Part shown: in pieces, positions 32,049 through 41,584 of the stretch
Layout: each line of letters opens with the position of its first letter
How positions within the stretch are numbered: position 1 is the first letter of the stretch
Assembly: GCF_011601315.1 (NCBI RefSeq)
Contig: NZ_JAAORA010000008.1
Span: forward strand, 1 to 64,000
Direction of reading: 5' to 3'
Length of the DNA stretch: 64,000 nucleotides
Source: Candidatus Chlorobium masyuteum
Lineage (GTDB): Bacteria > Bacteroidota > Chlorobiia > Chlorobiales > Chlorobiaceae
Position numbers and translations under genes: made by a program
Notes under the pieces: model-generated
Database searches by the model: none
What the model was told of the DNA's origin: nothing
Seen by the model: only the letters and a program-made list of their open reading frames with translations

Positions 32049-33767
32049 TTAGACGATTTTAACCGAGGTTATCTCATTGCCGTTCATGTCGAACAAGTGT
32101 GAGGCACAGGCCAGACACGGATCGAATGAGTGGACGGTTCTGAGGATCTCAAGCGGCTGATCGGGATTTGCGACAGGCGTACCCTTCAGTGCCGACTCAT
32201 AGGCGCCGATATTGCCGTTTGCATCACGAGGCGAAGCGTTCCAGGTCGAAGGCACAACAATCTGGTACTCCTTGATCTTCTGATTCTCAATATGTATCCA
32301 GTGACCAAGTGAACCGCGTGGAGCTTCGGTGTAGCCGAATCCCTTGCACTCTTTCGGCCAGCTCTCAGGCTCCCACCGTTCGCTGTTGAAGGTGCGGTAG
32401 TCGCCGGTTTTGATATTGGCAACAAGCTGATCGTAGTAGTGGCGCATGAAGCCTGCGGTCTGCTTGCACTCAATGCCTCTGGCTGCGGTGCGACCGAGGG
32501 TCGAGAAGAGTGCCTCAGGGCCGACTTCAAGCTTGGAGAGCACAAGACCGACTGTATCCTTGATCATCGGGTCACCCTTGGCGTATGCAATGAGCACACG
32601 GGCCAGCGGGCCGACCTCCATGGGGTTGTTCTTCCAGCGTGGCGTTTTCAGCCAGCTGTACTTCTTGTCGGTATCGAGATACTGGAACGGAGGTTTCGGG
32701 CCGGTATAGTTGGGCGTGGTCTCGCCCTTCCACGGGTGAAGCCCCTTGCCGTCACCACCCTTGTAAGTATACCAGCTATGGCTCACCTCTTCGGTTACCT
32801 GTGCGGCATCTCTCGGATCGACATCATGGATGGTGGTGAGATCCTTATTAAGAATGGCTCCTCTCGGCCAGAGCAGGGTCTTGAAGTCGGCAAGCGTGGT
32901 CTCGGGGAAATCGCCGTAGCTGAGATAGTTGCCGAGTCCGCCGCCGTGCAGCCACCCTTTGTAGTATCCGGCAATGGCAATCAGGTCGGGAATGTAGACC
33001 TGGTCAATGAAGGTCTGGGTGTCGTCGATAATCTTCTTGATCATCGAAAGGCGCTCGATGTTGATAGCCGTATCGCTGTTCGGATCAATAGCGCAGGCCA
33101 TACCGCCAACAAGATAGTTCGGATGGGGGTTCTTGCCGCCGAAAATGGTGTGAATTTTGATAATCTCCTTCTGGAAATCAAGCGCCTCAAGGTAGTGCGC
33201 AACTGCAATAAGGTTAACTTCCGGCGGAAGCTTGTAGCCGGGGTGACCCCAGTAGCCGTTGGCAAAAATACCGAGCTGGCCGCTGTCCACAAAACCGATA
33301 AGGCGCTGCTGGAGATCCTTGAAGTAGCCGGGTGAGGATTTCGGCCAGGCCGAGATGCTCTGGGCAATAACGGAGGCCTGTTTGGGATCGGCTTTCAGCG
33401 CGCTTACCACATCTACCCAGTCAAGGGCGTGAAGATGGTAGAAGTGTACCAGATGATCCTGCGTCACCTGGGTTGCATTCATCAGGTTGCGGATGATGCG
33501 GGCATTGGCAGGAATATCGATGCCAAGCGCATCCTCGACGCAACGAACCGAAGCGAGAGCATGAACGGTGGTACAGACACCGCAGATACGCTCGGTAAAT
33601 GCCCAGGCATCCCTCGGGTCGCGTCCCTTCAGAATTACCTCGATACCGCGCCACATCGTGCCGCTGCTGTAGGCATCTTCAATAACATTACTCTCGTTCA
33701 GCTTTGCCTCTATTCTGAGATGTCCCTCAATACGGGGAATCGGGTCAACAACTATTTTTTTTGCCAT
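32049..33767 (-). CDS. hupL: [NiFe]-hydrogenase large subunit
   Basis: 572 residues carrying the Ni-Fe active site. The N-terminal pair is in RICGVC (Cys62, Cys65). The C-terminal pair is in DPCLACASH (Cys551, Cys554). A 15-residue tail after His557 (LFDMNGNEITSVKIV) is the part expected to be cleaved by the HupD protease. The overall sequence fits membrane-bound uptake (group 1) hydrogenases that oxidise H2. It lies 16 bases downstream of hupS and crosses the membrane as a Tat partner of HupS. Confidence 0.96.
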   Translation of the reverse strand: MAKKIVVDPIPRIEGHLRIEAKLNESNVIEDAYSSGTMWRGIEVILKGRDPRDAWAFTERICGVCTTVHALASVRCVEDALGIDIPANARIIRNLMNATQVTQDHLVHFYHLHALDWVDVVSALKADPKQASVIAQSISAWPKSSPGYFKDLQQRLIGFVDSGQLGIFANGYWGHPGYKLPPEVNLIAVAHYLEALDFQKEIIKIHTIFGGKNPHPNYLVGGMACAIDPNSDTAINIERLSMIKKIIDDTQTFIDQVYIPDLIAIAGYYKGWLHGGGLGNYLSYGDFPETTLADFKTLLWPRGAILNKDLTTIHDVDPRDAAQVTEEVSHSWYTYKGGDGKGLHPWKGETTPNYTGPKPPFQYLDTDKKYSWLKTPRWKNNPMEVGPLARVLIAYAKGDPMIKDTVGLVLSKLEVGPEALFSTLGRTAARGIECKQTAGFMRHYYDQLVANIKTGDYRTFNSERWEPESWPKECKGFGYTEAPRGSLGHWIHIENQKIKEYQIVVPSTWNASPRDANGNIGAYESALKGTPVANPDQPLEILRTVHSFDPCLACASHLFDMNGNEITSVKIV

Positions 33768-33783
33768 TATTCTCTACTCCTGA

Positions 33784-34869
33784 TTAAGCTTTGTCTTTTT
33801 CTGAGCTGTCTGCTTTTGCCTTTTTGACTGCGGTTACGGCAGCATGAGCGGCTGCGCCTGCGGCGGCTGCACCGACTGCAACAATACCGATCTTGTCAGC
33901 GTTGCTGTCGCTTCCGAGGAACGAAACTTCAGCCTTCCGGGTGTAGAATGGTCCCTTGTCCCAGAAATTGGGCTCGGAGCAACCGATACAGGGGTGGCCG
34001 GAGCCGATCGGGAAGCTTGTACCTCCGTTCCACTGAATCTTGGAGCAGGAGTTGTAGGTTGTCGGTCCCTTGCATCCCATTTTGTAGAGACACCACCCCT
34101 TTCGGGTGGAGTCATCGTCAAAGCTTCTGACAAACATTCCGGCATCAAAAAATGCACGACGGTAGCACTTGTCGTGAATGCGGGTGTTGTAGAATGCTTT
34201 TGGACGTCCAAGCCGGTCAAGTTCAGGCAGGGTTCCGAAGGTATGGAAATGGGTGATAACACCGGTCATCACCTCCGAAATCGGAGGACATCCGGAAACC
34301 TTGACAATCGGCTTGTCCTTGACAATCTCTGAAACCGGAGCAGCGCCTGTCGGATTCGGGTGGGCGTTCTGCACGCATCCGAATGAGGCGCAGTTGCCCC
34401 AGGCAATAATTGCGGCGGCATCAGCGGCAGTCTCTTTCAGGGTATTGAGGAAGGAGTCGCCTCCGACCATGCAGTAGACACCGTCATCCTTTGTGGAGGC
34501 ATTGCCTTCAACAGCCAGAATGTACTTGCCCTTGTAATCCTTCATGATCTTGCGGCGTACATCCTCCAGCTGCGTGCCTGCGGCTGCGCTGAGCGCATCA
34601 TCGTAGTCAAGGGAGATCATGTTGAAGAGCAGGTCTTCGATTGTGGGGTGGGAGGAGCGGATAAAGGATTCGGTACAGCAGGTACATTCAAGTCCGTGAA
34701 GCCAGATAACCGGAGTTCTCGGCTTTTTCTCCATGGCCTCGACAACGCTCGGTACCATTGATGGTGAGAGGCCCAAATAGACCGAAGTCATGGTACAAAA
34801 TTTCAGAAAGTCCCTGCGACTCACTCCCCTGGCCTGGAATATCTCGGCAAAGGTCTGGTTGCTTTGCAT
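33784..34869 (-). CDS. hupS: [NiFe]-hydrogenase small subunit, Tat-exported
   Basis: 361 residues. A twin-arginine signal SRRDFLK lies at 17-23. The proximal cluster ligands are in LECTCCTES (Cys62, Cys65). The distal and medial cluster motifs follow (for example GCKGPTTYNSCSKIQWNGGT and GHPCIGCSEPNFWDKGP). An Ala-rich hydrophobic C-terminal helix (about 328-350) probably anchors it in the membrane, followed by a Lys-rich tail. It is the first gene of the operon. The promoter should lie in 34870-35000. The proximal segment has only the standard cysteines, giving no sign of the O2-tolerant six-cysteine type. Confidence 0.95.
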   Translation of the reverse strand: MQSNQTFAEIFQARGVSRRDFLKFCTMTSVYLGLSPSMVPSVVEAMEKKPRTPVIWLHGLECTCCTESFIRSSHPTIEDLLFNMISLDYDDALSAAAGTQLEDVRRKIMKDYKGKYILAVEGNASTKDDGVYCMVGGDSFLNTLKETAADAAAIIAWGNCASFGCVQNAHPNPTGAAPVSEIVKDKPIVKVSGCPPISEVMTGVITHFHTFGTLPELDRLGRPKAFYNTRIHDKCYRRAFFDAGMFVRSFDDDSTRKGWCLYKMGCKGPTTYNSCSKIQWNGGTSFPIGSGHPCIGCSEPNFWDKGPFYTRKAEVSFLGSDSNADKIGIVAVGAAAAGAAAHAAVTAVKKAKADSSEKDKA

Positions 34870-35020
34870 GTTTACCTCCGTATTAAGTAAAAAAGCGATT
34901 TATCGGAAAGTCATATTGTAATACCATTTAAGAGCAAGAACAGTTGAAACGGGCCTCCATTGCGGAGGATCAAAAGCACATTTTTTAAATTAACATTCAC
35001 CCGCCGATTTACCATAAAAA

Positions 35021-35051
35021 AACCCCGTTTTCCTTGGAGAAAAACGGGGTT
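35021..35051 (-). terminator. Strong terminator of the nuo operon
   Basis: An 11-bp perfect stem (AACCCCGTTTT / AAAACGGGGTT) around a 9-nt loop. It is followed on the minus strand by a run of T from the AAAAAAA at 35014-35022. It lies 28 bases past the nuoN stop and separates the nuo and hup operons. Confidence 0.93.
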
Positions 35052-35078
35052 ACGTGAATTCAATGCAGGGTAACCATC

Positions 35079-36614
35079 TTACTGCAGGGTTAAACCGAAC
35101 ATGGCTGAAGAGTATCTGGCAAAATCCGAGAGCGGAGTGAAAAAGAGTCCGAACCAGAGTGTCAGGATCATCAGGAAGGACATCAGTATGTTTGCGATAA
35201 GTCCCGGGTTGAAACTCTTCTCTTCCGGCTGTTCGGAGTCACGAAGATACATGTTGAGGGGTATCAGCATGTAGTAATAGAGCGAAATAACGCTGGTCAG
35301 CACACCGATGAGCGCAAGCCAGATATAGAGTGAACCCTTGGCAAGCAGTGCCGAGAAGATCATCAGCTTTCCGATGAATCCGATGGTCGGAGGCAGACCG
35401 ACAAGGGAGATCAAAAATACGGTGAGAGCTGCACCGGCAATCGGCATCCGTCTGCCGAGCCCGCGGTAATCCTCAAGATTCTCGCTGCCGGTTTTGTTGG
35501 CAATAAGGGTGACCACATAGAAGGCACCGAAATTCATCAGGAAGTAGGAGGTCAGATAGAAGAGCGTTGCCTGTGTACCGAGCGCATCACGAAGCAGCAC
35601 GCCGAGCAGAAGGTAGCCTGCATGGGCGATCGAAGAGTAGGCAAGCAGCCTCTTGACGTTCTTCTGCCAGAGTGCCACCACGTTACCATAGACCATCGAG
35701 GCAATGGAGAGCACAATAAGCAGGGCGTGCCAGTCAATACCCATAACATCTTCCGCCGGAAGAGCGGCACGGGGGACGGCAATGTAGAAGAATCGCATCA
35801 GCAGCGCGAAACCGGCCGCCTTTGAAGCAACCGAGAGATAGGCGGTAATCGGTGTAGGAGCACCTTCATAGACATCAGGACTCCAAAAATGGAAAGGCAC
35901 AGCGCCGATCTTGTAGCCGAATCCGGCAAGAATCAGCAGCGTGGCAAGAATCATGATCAGCGGATCGTACCCATGTGCGGCAAGGGCGGCACTGATCTTT
36001 ATAAGATTGGTCTGGGCGGTAAGACCGTAAATAAGTGAAAAACCGTAGATCATCAGGCCGGAGGAGACCGCACCGTAAACCAGATATTTCAGGGCAGCTT
36101 CCGATGAGCGGCGGTTGCGCTTGAAATAGCCGGTCAGGATATAGGCTGAAAAACTGACCAGCTCCATGGAGAGGAAGATCATCAAAAGATCGCCCGAAGA
36201 GGCCATCATGATCATGCCGATCACCATCGAGATGATCAGGGCATAATACTCACCCATGCTCTTGACCTCACGGTTGAACTGCTCATCGGCCATCGTAATG
36301 ATAACGGCTATGATACCGGAGACAACAAAGAAGTATTTGAAAAAGAGTGCGTAGCGGTCAATGACATACATCCCGAAGAAGATCTCTCCGGATGGCAGAG
36401 CATGCTGCTGGAAGATAAAGTAGATGCTGCCAAGAAGCCCCAGAAGGGTTGTAATGGAGAGCACATTGTTTTTCCTCCCTTTCGTGACCAGATCGACAAG
36501 GATCACGGCCATAAAGAGCACGGACAGATAGATTTCAGGTATAAAAAACCCTGTATTTGCCTTGAGAACAGCTATGATACTCTGGATTTCAGCACCTGAT
36601 GGCAGCTCGAACAT
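35079..36614 (-). CDS. nuoN: NADH-quinone oxidoreductase subunit N
   Basis: 511 residues and about 14 membrane helices. It is one of three antiporter-like proton channels of complex I. The key helix-7/8 lysines lie in the region AGFGYKIGAVPFHFWSPDVY (about 232-251), and the family signature PTPITAYLS follows. Last gene of the 11-gene operon; the terminator follows. The gap to nuoM is about 40 bases. Confidence 0.95.
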   Translation of the reverse strand: MFELPSGAEIQSIIAVLKANTGFFIPEIYLSVLFMAVILVDLVTKGRKNNVLSITTLLGLLGSIYFIFQQHALPSGEIFFGMYVIDRYALFFKYFFVVSGIIAVIITMADEQFNREVKSMGEYYALIISMVIGMIMMASSGDLLMIFLSMELVSFSAYILTGYFKRNRRSSEAALKYLVYGAVSSGLMIYGFSLIYGLTAQTNLIKISAALAAHGYDPLIMILATLLILAGFGYKIGAVPFHFWSPDVYEGAPTPITAYLSVASKAAGFALLMRFFYIAVPRAALPAEDVMGIDWHALLIVLSIASMVYGNVVALWQKNVKRLLAYSSIAHAGYLLLGVLLRDALGTQATLFYLTSYFLMNFGAFYVVTLIANKTGSENLEDYRGLGRRMPIAGAALTVFLISLVGLPPTIGFIGKLMIFSALLAKGSLYIWLALIGVLTSVISLYYYMLIPLNMYLRDSEQPEEKSFNPGLIANILMSFLMILTLWFGLFFTPLSDFARYSSAMFGLTLQ

Positions 36615-36653
36615 AATTCTCTACGTTTATTCTTTTACCTCGTGCAAAAGCGG

Positions 36654-38294
36654 TTAATTCAAAGATGTCAGCACAACTGGAGAGAGCACCTGCACAAGCT
36701 TGTTGATGCTTGATGTCAGCATGCCGATCACAGGCATCGGATAGATACCGAGTGCAATGGTGATCACGGCAAGGGGAACAAGCATAACCAGCTCGCGTGC
36801 ATCAAGATCGAGCTTTCCTTTCCAGTCGTGGAAGTGGATGTGCTCATGACCCTCTGCATCAACCTCAAGATCGTAGGCTGCATCCGGTTTTCTCTTGCCG
36901 AGGAACATTCTCTGCAGCGACCAGAGGAGATAGGCTGCACCGAAGACGATACCGAGCACAGAGACAATGGCAATCGGACGGGTAGTTACCGAACTGAATG
37001 CACCGACAAAAACAAATGCCTCGGAGATGAAGCCGCTCAGGCCGGGCAAACCGAGTGAGGCGAACCAGGCAATGGTCACAACTGCGGCATAGCGCGGCAT
37101 GTAGGAGGAAAGACCTCCGAACTTGTCAATCTGACGGGTATGCGCACGGTCATAGATCACACCGACCAGAAGGAAGAGCATGGCGGTGATGGTGCCGTGG
37201 TTGAACATCTGGTAGAGTGCACCGAGCATTCCCTCGCTGTTGCCTGCGGCAAGACCGAGGAGCACGTAGCCCATGTGACTGATGGAGGAGTAGGCAACCA
37301 TCTTTTTAAGATCCTGCTGGGCAAGGGCACAGAATGCACCATAGATAATATTGATGGCACCGAAAATGCCGATCACATACATGGATGCCTGGAACACTTC
37401 AGGGAAGAGCGGGAAGTTGATACGCATCATGCCGTAGGTTCCAAGCTTCAGCAGCACACCGGCAAGAATAACCGAAATAGGGGTCGGTGCTTCAACGTGA
37501 GCATCAGGAAGCCAGGTATGGAACGGGAACATAGGAACCTTGATGGCAAAGCCGATGAAGAGCACGATAAAGGCAATCAGACGCCATCCGTGGTTTTCAG
37601 GAGCGAATATGGCGCCCGCAACATTGAAGTTCGACTGGGTAGCCATGGCAACAAGAGAGAAGGTGTGGTTGCCGGTAACCGGATCGGTAACACTGAAGTA
37701 GAGTCCGATCATGACAAGCAGCATGAAGACGGAACCAAACAGGGTGTAGAGGAAGAACTTGATGGCCGCATATTCACGGTTCGGTCCGCCCCAGATGCCG
37801 ATCAGGAAGTACATCGGAAGAAGCATCAGCTCCCAGAAGACATAGAAGAGGAAGAAATCAAGTGCGACAAAACAGCCCATCATGGCCGTGGCCAGAAGGT
37901 TGTAGAGGATAAAGTACCCCTTCACCTGCTTCTGGATGGTCCAGCTTGAGAGCACGCCGATGGCGGAGACCAGTGCGGTCAGAATAACCATGGTCACCGA
38001 GATGCCGTCAACACCGAGGAAGTAGTCGATGTTCAGCGAGCCCAGGGCGCCGAGGTTGATATTGATCCAGGAGAGCTTCTCCACAAACTGGAAGGATCCG
38101 AAGGCGCTGCCGCCCGGTCCAGCCGTGATTCCCGGAATCGAGGGGTCATATCCTCTCCAGATCAGAAACGCCAGCACGCCCTGGCCGATAGCCGCAAGCA
38201 GTGAAACAATTCTGATTATCTGCTTTTGCGAGGAAGGCACGGCAAGAATGATCAGACCGGCGATGATAGGCAGAAATACAATTAAACTCAGCAT
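36654..38294 (-). CDS. nuoM: NADH-quinone oxidoreductase subunit M
   Basis: 546 residues, antiporter-like complex I subunit. Conserved points are the Glu in FWELMLLPMYFLIG (about 145), FAIKVPMFPFHTWLPDAHVEAPTPIS (about 240-265, proton-path lysine), and LKKMVAYSSISHMG. Relative to common NuoM it carries a His/Glu-rich insert EVDAEGHEHIHFHDW near 488 in the loop before the last helices, echoing the inserts in NuoL. Confidence 0.95.
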   Translation of the reverse strand: MLSLIVFLPIIAGLIILAVPSSQKQIIRIVSLLAAIGQGVLAFLIWRGYDPSIPGITAGPGGSAFGSFQFVEKLSWININLGALGSLNIDYFLGVDGISVTMVILTALVSAIGVLSSWTIQKQVKGYFILYNLLATAMMGCFVALDFFLFYVFWELMLLPMYFLIGIWGGPNREYAAIKFFLYTLFGSVFMLLVMIGLYFSVTDPVTGNHTFSLVAMATQSNFNVAGAIFAPENHGWRLIAFIVLFIGFAIKVPMFPFHTWLPDAHVEAPTPISVILAGVLLKLGTYGMMRINFPLFPEVFQASMYVIGIFGAINIIYGAFCALAQQDLKKMVAYSSISHMGYVLLGLAAGNSEGMLGALYQMFNHGTITAMLFLLVGVIYDRAHTRQIDKFGGLSSYMPRYAAVVTIAWFASLGLPGLSGFISEAFVFVGAFSSVTTRPIAIVSVLGIVFGAAYLLWSLQRMFLGKRKPDAAYDLEVDAEGHEHIHFHDWKGKLDLDARELVMLVPLAVITIALGIYPMPVIGMLTSSINKLVQVLSPVVLTSLN

Positions 38295-38335
38295 GTTCCG
38301 TTTCTGTAAGTTTTCAGATTAAAAATAGATCCCTC

Positions 38336-40648
38336 TTAGTAGATCAGTCGTGTAAAGTAATAGATAAAGTAACCAAAGACTGCAACAAGGAGCATGACCA
38401 CATAGGTCTGAACCTTTCCGGTCTGGAGTTTTCTCAGAACCGCACCGGTGGTGTTGACAGAGAAAGCGGTAAAGTTTACGAGGCCGTCAACCACATATTT
38501 GTCAAATCCGGCGTTGGCGAATGCGAACTTCCTGACCAGGGTGGCAACGCCGTTGACCATGCCGTCAACCACATTGGTGTCGAACCAGGAGAGGATTTTC
38601 GAAAGAACAACCGAGCCCTTGATGAAGGTGGCCTGGTAGATCTCGTCCCAGTACCACTTGTTGAGCGAAAAGAGATAGAGCGGCCGGATGGCAACTGCGG
38701 TCTTTGCCGGATCGATAATACCGAAAACGTAGACAACAAAGGCAAGACCGATACCGAGCACAACCATGACGCTCGAAATATAGATGGCCGTGTAGTGCGC
38801 TGCATGACCTGCGTGAACAATTTCTGCCTGACGCGGATCGGAGTAGGCGTGCCCTCCCTTTGCTTCGCCGTGTCCGCCAGCGGCGGCTGCGCCGTGTGAA
38901 GCTGAGGCAGGAGCTGCACCATGTTCAGCAGGTGCAACGGCTCCTTCCGTCGTGTGCGTTTCCGGAAGAGCACCGACTGCTGCAAGCTGAGGCAGAACCG
39001 AACCGGCTGGGAGTGAACCGATCTGCGGATTGGCGGCCCCGACCACTGTGGCCGGAGTAGGTATCATCTTCATGAACCACCCTTTTGCACCGTCAAGCGG
39101 ATCGGGCGAGTAGACAAAGAAGACCGAAAGTGCTGCAAGAATAACGAGCGGGGCTCTCATGTTCCATGAAACCTCATGCACTCCGTGTTCGGCATGATGA
39201 TCATCACCATGAGCCGCGTGACTGTCGTGGGCGTGGTGATCGCCGTGGTGAGGATCTGCCGGTTTAAGGTGCGTACGGCTTTCACCGAAGAAGACAAGCC
39301 AGATCTGCCGTCCCATGTAGAAGGCGGTCAGCATGGCGGAGAAGAATCCGAGTACGGGAATAAGATAGTAGATACCGCCTCCCTCAACGTTGGCAAATCC
39401 TATCGCTCCGGCAAGAATGGCATCCTTGCTTAAAAAGCCGCTGGTCAGCGGAAGACCGGCCAGAGCAAGCGTGGCAAGGGTGAAGGTTGCGAATGTCCAG
39501 GGCATATGCTTGCGAAGTCCGCCCATCCAGCGCATATCCTGCTCATGGTGCATGGCGTGGATAATGGCACCGGAACCGAGAAAGAGACAGGCTTTGAAAA
39601 ACGCGTGCGTAACCAGGTGAAAGAGCGCTGCCGAGTAGGCTCCGACACCGAGGCCGAGAACCATGTAGCCAAGCTGCGAAACGGTCGAGTAGGCCAGAAC
39701 CCGTTTGATATCGTTCTGGGTAATGGCTATGGTCGCTGCCATGAATGCGGTAAATGCACCGATAAAGGCAATCACATGGAGTGCATCGGGTGTCAGCATC
39801 ACAAAGATACGGGCAACAAAGTATACACCTGCTGCAACCATAGTCGCTGCATGGATCAGGGCGGAAACCGGTGTCGGGCCCTCCATGGCGTCAGGCAGCC
39901 AGATGTGGAGCGGGAACTGTGCCGATTTGCCGACGCAGCCCATAAAGAGCAGAATCCCGGCGGCGGTCAGCCATGCGTTTGAGAGGGCGAACTTCCCTGC
40001 TGCAAGGTTGGCATAGACCTCGGAGAAACTGAAGGTGTGGAACTGTGAATAGAGAATCAGAATACCGAGCCACATGCCGATATCACCGACACGGTTGGCA
40101 AGAAATGCTTTTTTCTGTGCATCGGCGGCACTGTCCTTTTCAAAGAAGAAGCCAATCAACAGGTATGAGGAGAGTCCGACAAGCTCCCAGAAAATATAGA
40201 TAGAGAAGAGGTTGTCCGAGAGAACAATACCGAGCATCGAGAAGGTGAAAATACCGAGATAGGCAAAATAGCGTCCGTAGTTCTTGTCTCCGGCCATATA
40301 TCCGGTAGAGTAGAGATGCACCAGAAGGCTGATCAGGGTCACCATCGCCAGCATGATGGCCGTCAGGTTATCAATGACAATGCCCATTTTAACCTGAAGC
40401 GGGCCGACGCCGGGTACATTGCCCAGATCAATCCAGGTAAAGTCCCATGCAACCCGGAAAGCGGGATCGTAGCTCTGCACAATAACCGTCCAGAAAATAT
40501 AGGCTGATAGTGCGAATGCTGTTCCAAGTATGCCGACACCTATAAAATCACCCCGTCTTGGAAGGCGGCGGTTGAAAAAGATAAGCGTGACAAACGAGAG
40601 CAGCGGCAGTAGCAGTACGACTATTGATAACTGAATTAAACTGTGCAT
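38336..40648 (-). CDS. nuoL: NADH-quinone oxidoreductase subunit L with His/Ala-rich insertions
   Basis: 770 residues, well above the about 610 of E. coli NuoL. The antiporter core is normal (FWELVGLSSYLLIGF near 154-168, KSAQFPLHIWLPDAMEGPTPVSALIHAATMV as core motif, about 241-271). Two low-complexity inserts distinguish it: a His/Asp-rich stretch at about 467-491 and an Ala/Gly/His-rich stretch at about 562-618. Both lie between helices in the C-terminal third, before the lateral-helix region. They are hydrophilic and probably outside the membrane. A metal-binding or surface role is speculative. Confidence 0.93.
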   Translation of the reverse strand: MHSLIQLSIVVLLLPLLSFVTLIFFNRRLPRRGDFIGVGILGTAFALSAYIFWTVIVQSYDPAFRVAWDFTWIDLGNVPGVGPLQVKMGIVIDNLTAIMLAMVTLISLLVHLYSTGYMAGDKNYGRYFAYLGIFTFSMLGIVLSDNLFSIYIFWELVGLSSYLLIGFFFEKDSAADAQKKAFLANRVGDIGMWLGILILYSQFHTFSFSEVYANLAAGKFALSNAWLTAAGILLFMGCVGKSAQFPLHIWLPDAMEGPTPVSALIHAATMVAAGVYFVARIFVMLTPDALHVIAFIGAFTAFMAATIAITQNDIKRVLAYSTVSQLGYMVLGLGVGAYSAALFHLVTHAFFKACLFLGSGAIIHAMHHEQDMRWMGGLRKHMPWTFATFTLATLALAGLPLTSGFLSKDAILAGAIGFANVEGGGIYYLIPVLGFFSAMLTAFYMGRQIWLVFFGESRTHLKPADPHHGDHHAHDSHAAHGDDHHAEHGVHEVSWNMRAPLVILAALSVFFVYSPDPLDGAKGWFMKMIPTPATVVGAANPQIGSLPAGSVLPQLAAVGALPETHTTEGAVAPAEHGAAPASASHGAAAAGGHGEAKGGHAYSDPRQAEIVHAGHAAHYTAIYISSVMVVLGIGLAFVVYVFGIIDPAKTAVAIRPLYLFSLNKWYWDEIYQATFIKGSVVLSKILSWFDTNVVDGMVNGVATLVRKFAFANAGFDKYVVDGLVNFTAFSVNTTGAVLRKLQTGKVQTYVVMLLVAVFGYFIYYFTRLIY

Positions 40649-40700
40649 GTTCTTTTGTTTTTACAAGAAAAAATTAAAACTGATTGTGCTTTTACCCTTT

Positions 40701-41018
40701 TTACTCTTTCAATGAATCTATGGAAGAGACATCGACACTCTTGAAAATCTTGAAAATATTGATAACGATTGCAAGAGCAATGGCCGCTTCGGCTGCAGCA
40801 AGAACAATGACAAAAAGACTGAACATGACACCCTGCATGCTGCCGTTGTACTTCGAGAATGCCAGAAAGTTGATGTTGGCGGCATTCAGGATAAGCTCGA
40901 CACCCATCAGGATAACGATGGCGTTTTTACGGGTCATGACGGCAAAGAGCCCCAGACAGAGCAGAATGGCCGAAATGGTCAGGTAGTGGTTGAGCCCTAT
41001 GGTTGCGAGTTGTTCCAT
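40701..41018 (-). CDS. nuoK: NADH-quinone oxidoreductase subunit K
   Basis: 105 residues from MEQLATIGLNHY at 41018. The open frame runs further upstream, but into nuoJ. Three membrane helices are present with the two conserved membrane glutamates, in LMGVELILNAANIN (helix 2) and AAAEAAIALAIV (helix 3). The length is exactly that of the family. Confidence 0.94.
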   Translation of the reverse strand: MEQLATIGLNHYLTISAILLCLGLFAVMTRKNAIVILMGVELILNAANINFLAFSKYNGSMQGVMFSLFVIVLAAAEAAIALAIVINIFKIFKSVDVSSIDSLKE

Positions 41019-41034
41019 TGTTGTAGTAAACTTG

Positions 41035-41556
41035 TTATTCGTGATTGGCCGGCTTGTCGAAACGGGCAAGAAAAGCTGCACCGATAAGGGCTGCAAGCAG
41101 GAGAATCGAGGCCATTTCAAAAGGAAGAACGTAGCGCGACATGGTTTCAAAACCGATCCGCTCAACAATACTGCCCTGGAGCATGGTCTCCGAAGGCATC
41201 CAGCTGTGCGTGGTATAGAAGGTATAGAGCAGGGCTCCGATCATGCAGAGAAGCAGCAGCGTGCCCGGTATGATATGCAGCACATCGCTTTTCGGTTTGG
41301 CATTCATGATACTGTTGGTAAACATCACACCAAAGAGCAGAAGCACAAGAATTCCGCCGACATAGACCACAACCTGCGTTACAGCGATGAAGTCGGCACT
41401 CAGAAATACATAGAGAGCCGCAGCGCCGAAAAAAGTGAAGAGCAGGGCAAATGCGGAGTAGATCACATTGCGGGTAAAGACGACAAACGCGGCGGAAAGC
41501 ACCGTGATGGCGGCAAAAATATAGAATATGACCGTATAGGGTGTCAGGTTACTCAT
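41035..41556 (-). CDS. nuoJ: NADH-quinone oxidoreductase subunit J
   Basis: 173 residues, five membrane helices. The conserved segment VVYVGGILVLLLFGVMFT (about 63-80), with the pi-bulge Tyr-Val-Gly-Gly of helix 3, identifies the subunit. It lies 16 bases before nuoK and 28 bases after nuoI. Confidence 0.94.
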   Translation of the reverse strand: MSNLTPYTVIFYIFAAITVLSAAFVVFTRNVIYSAFALLFTFFGAAALYVFLSADFIAVTQVVVYVGGILVLLLFGVMFTNSIMNAKPKSDVLHIIPGTLLLLCMIGALLYTFYTTHSWMPSETMLQGSIVERIGFETMSRYVLPFEMASILLLAALIGAAFLARFDKPANHE

Positions 41557-41584
41557 AGTTATTCAGCGCATTAATTGTTTCCTC

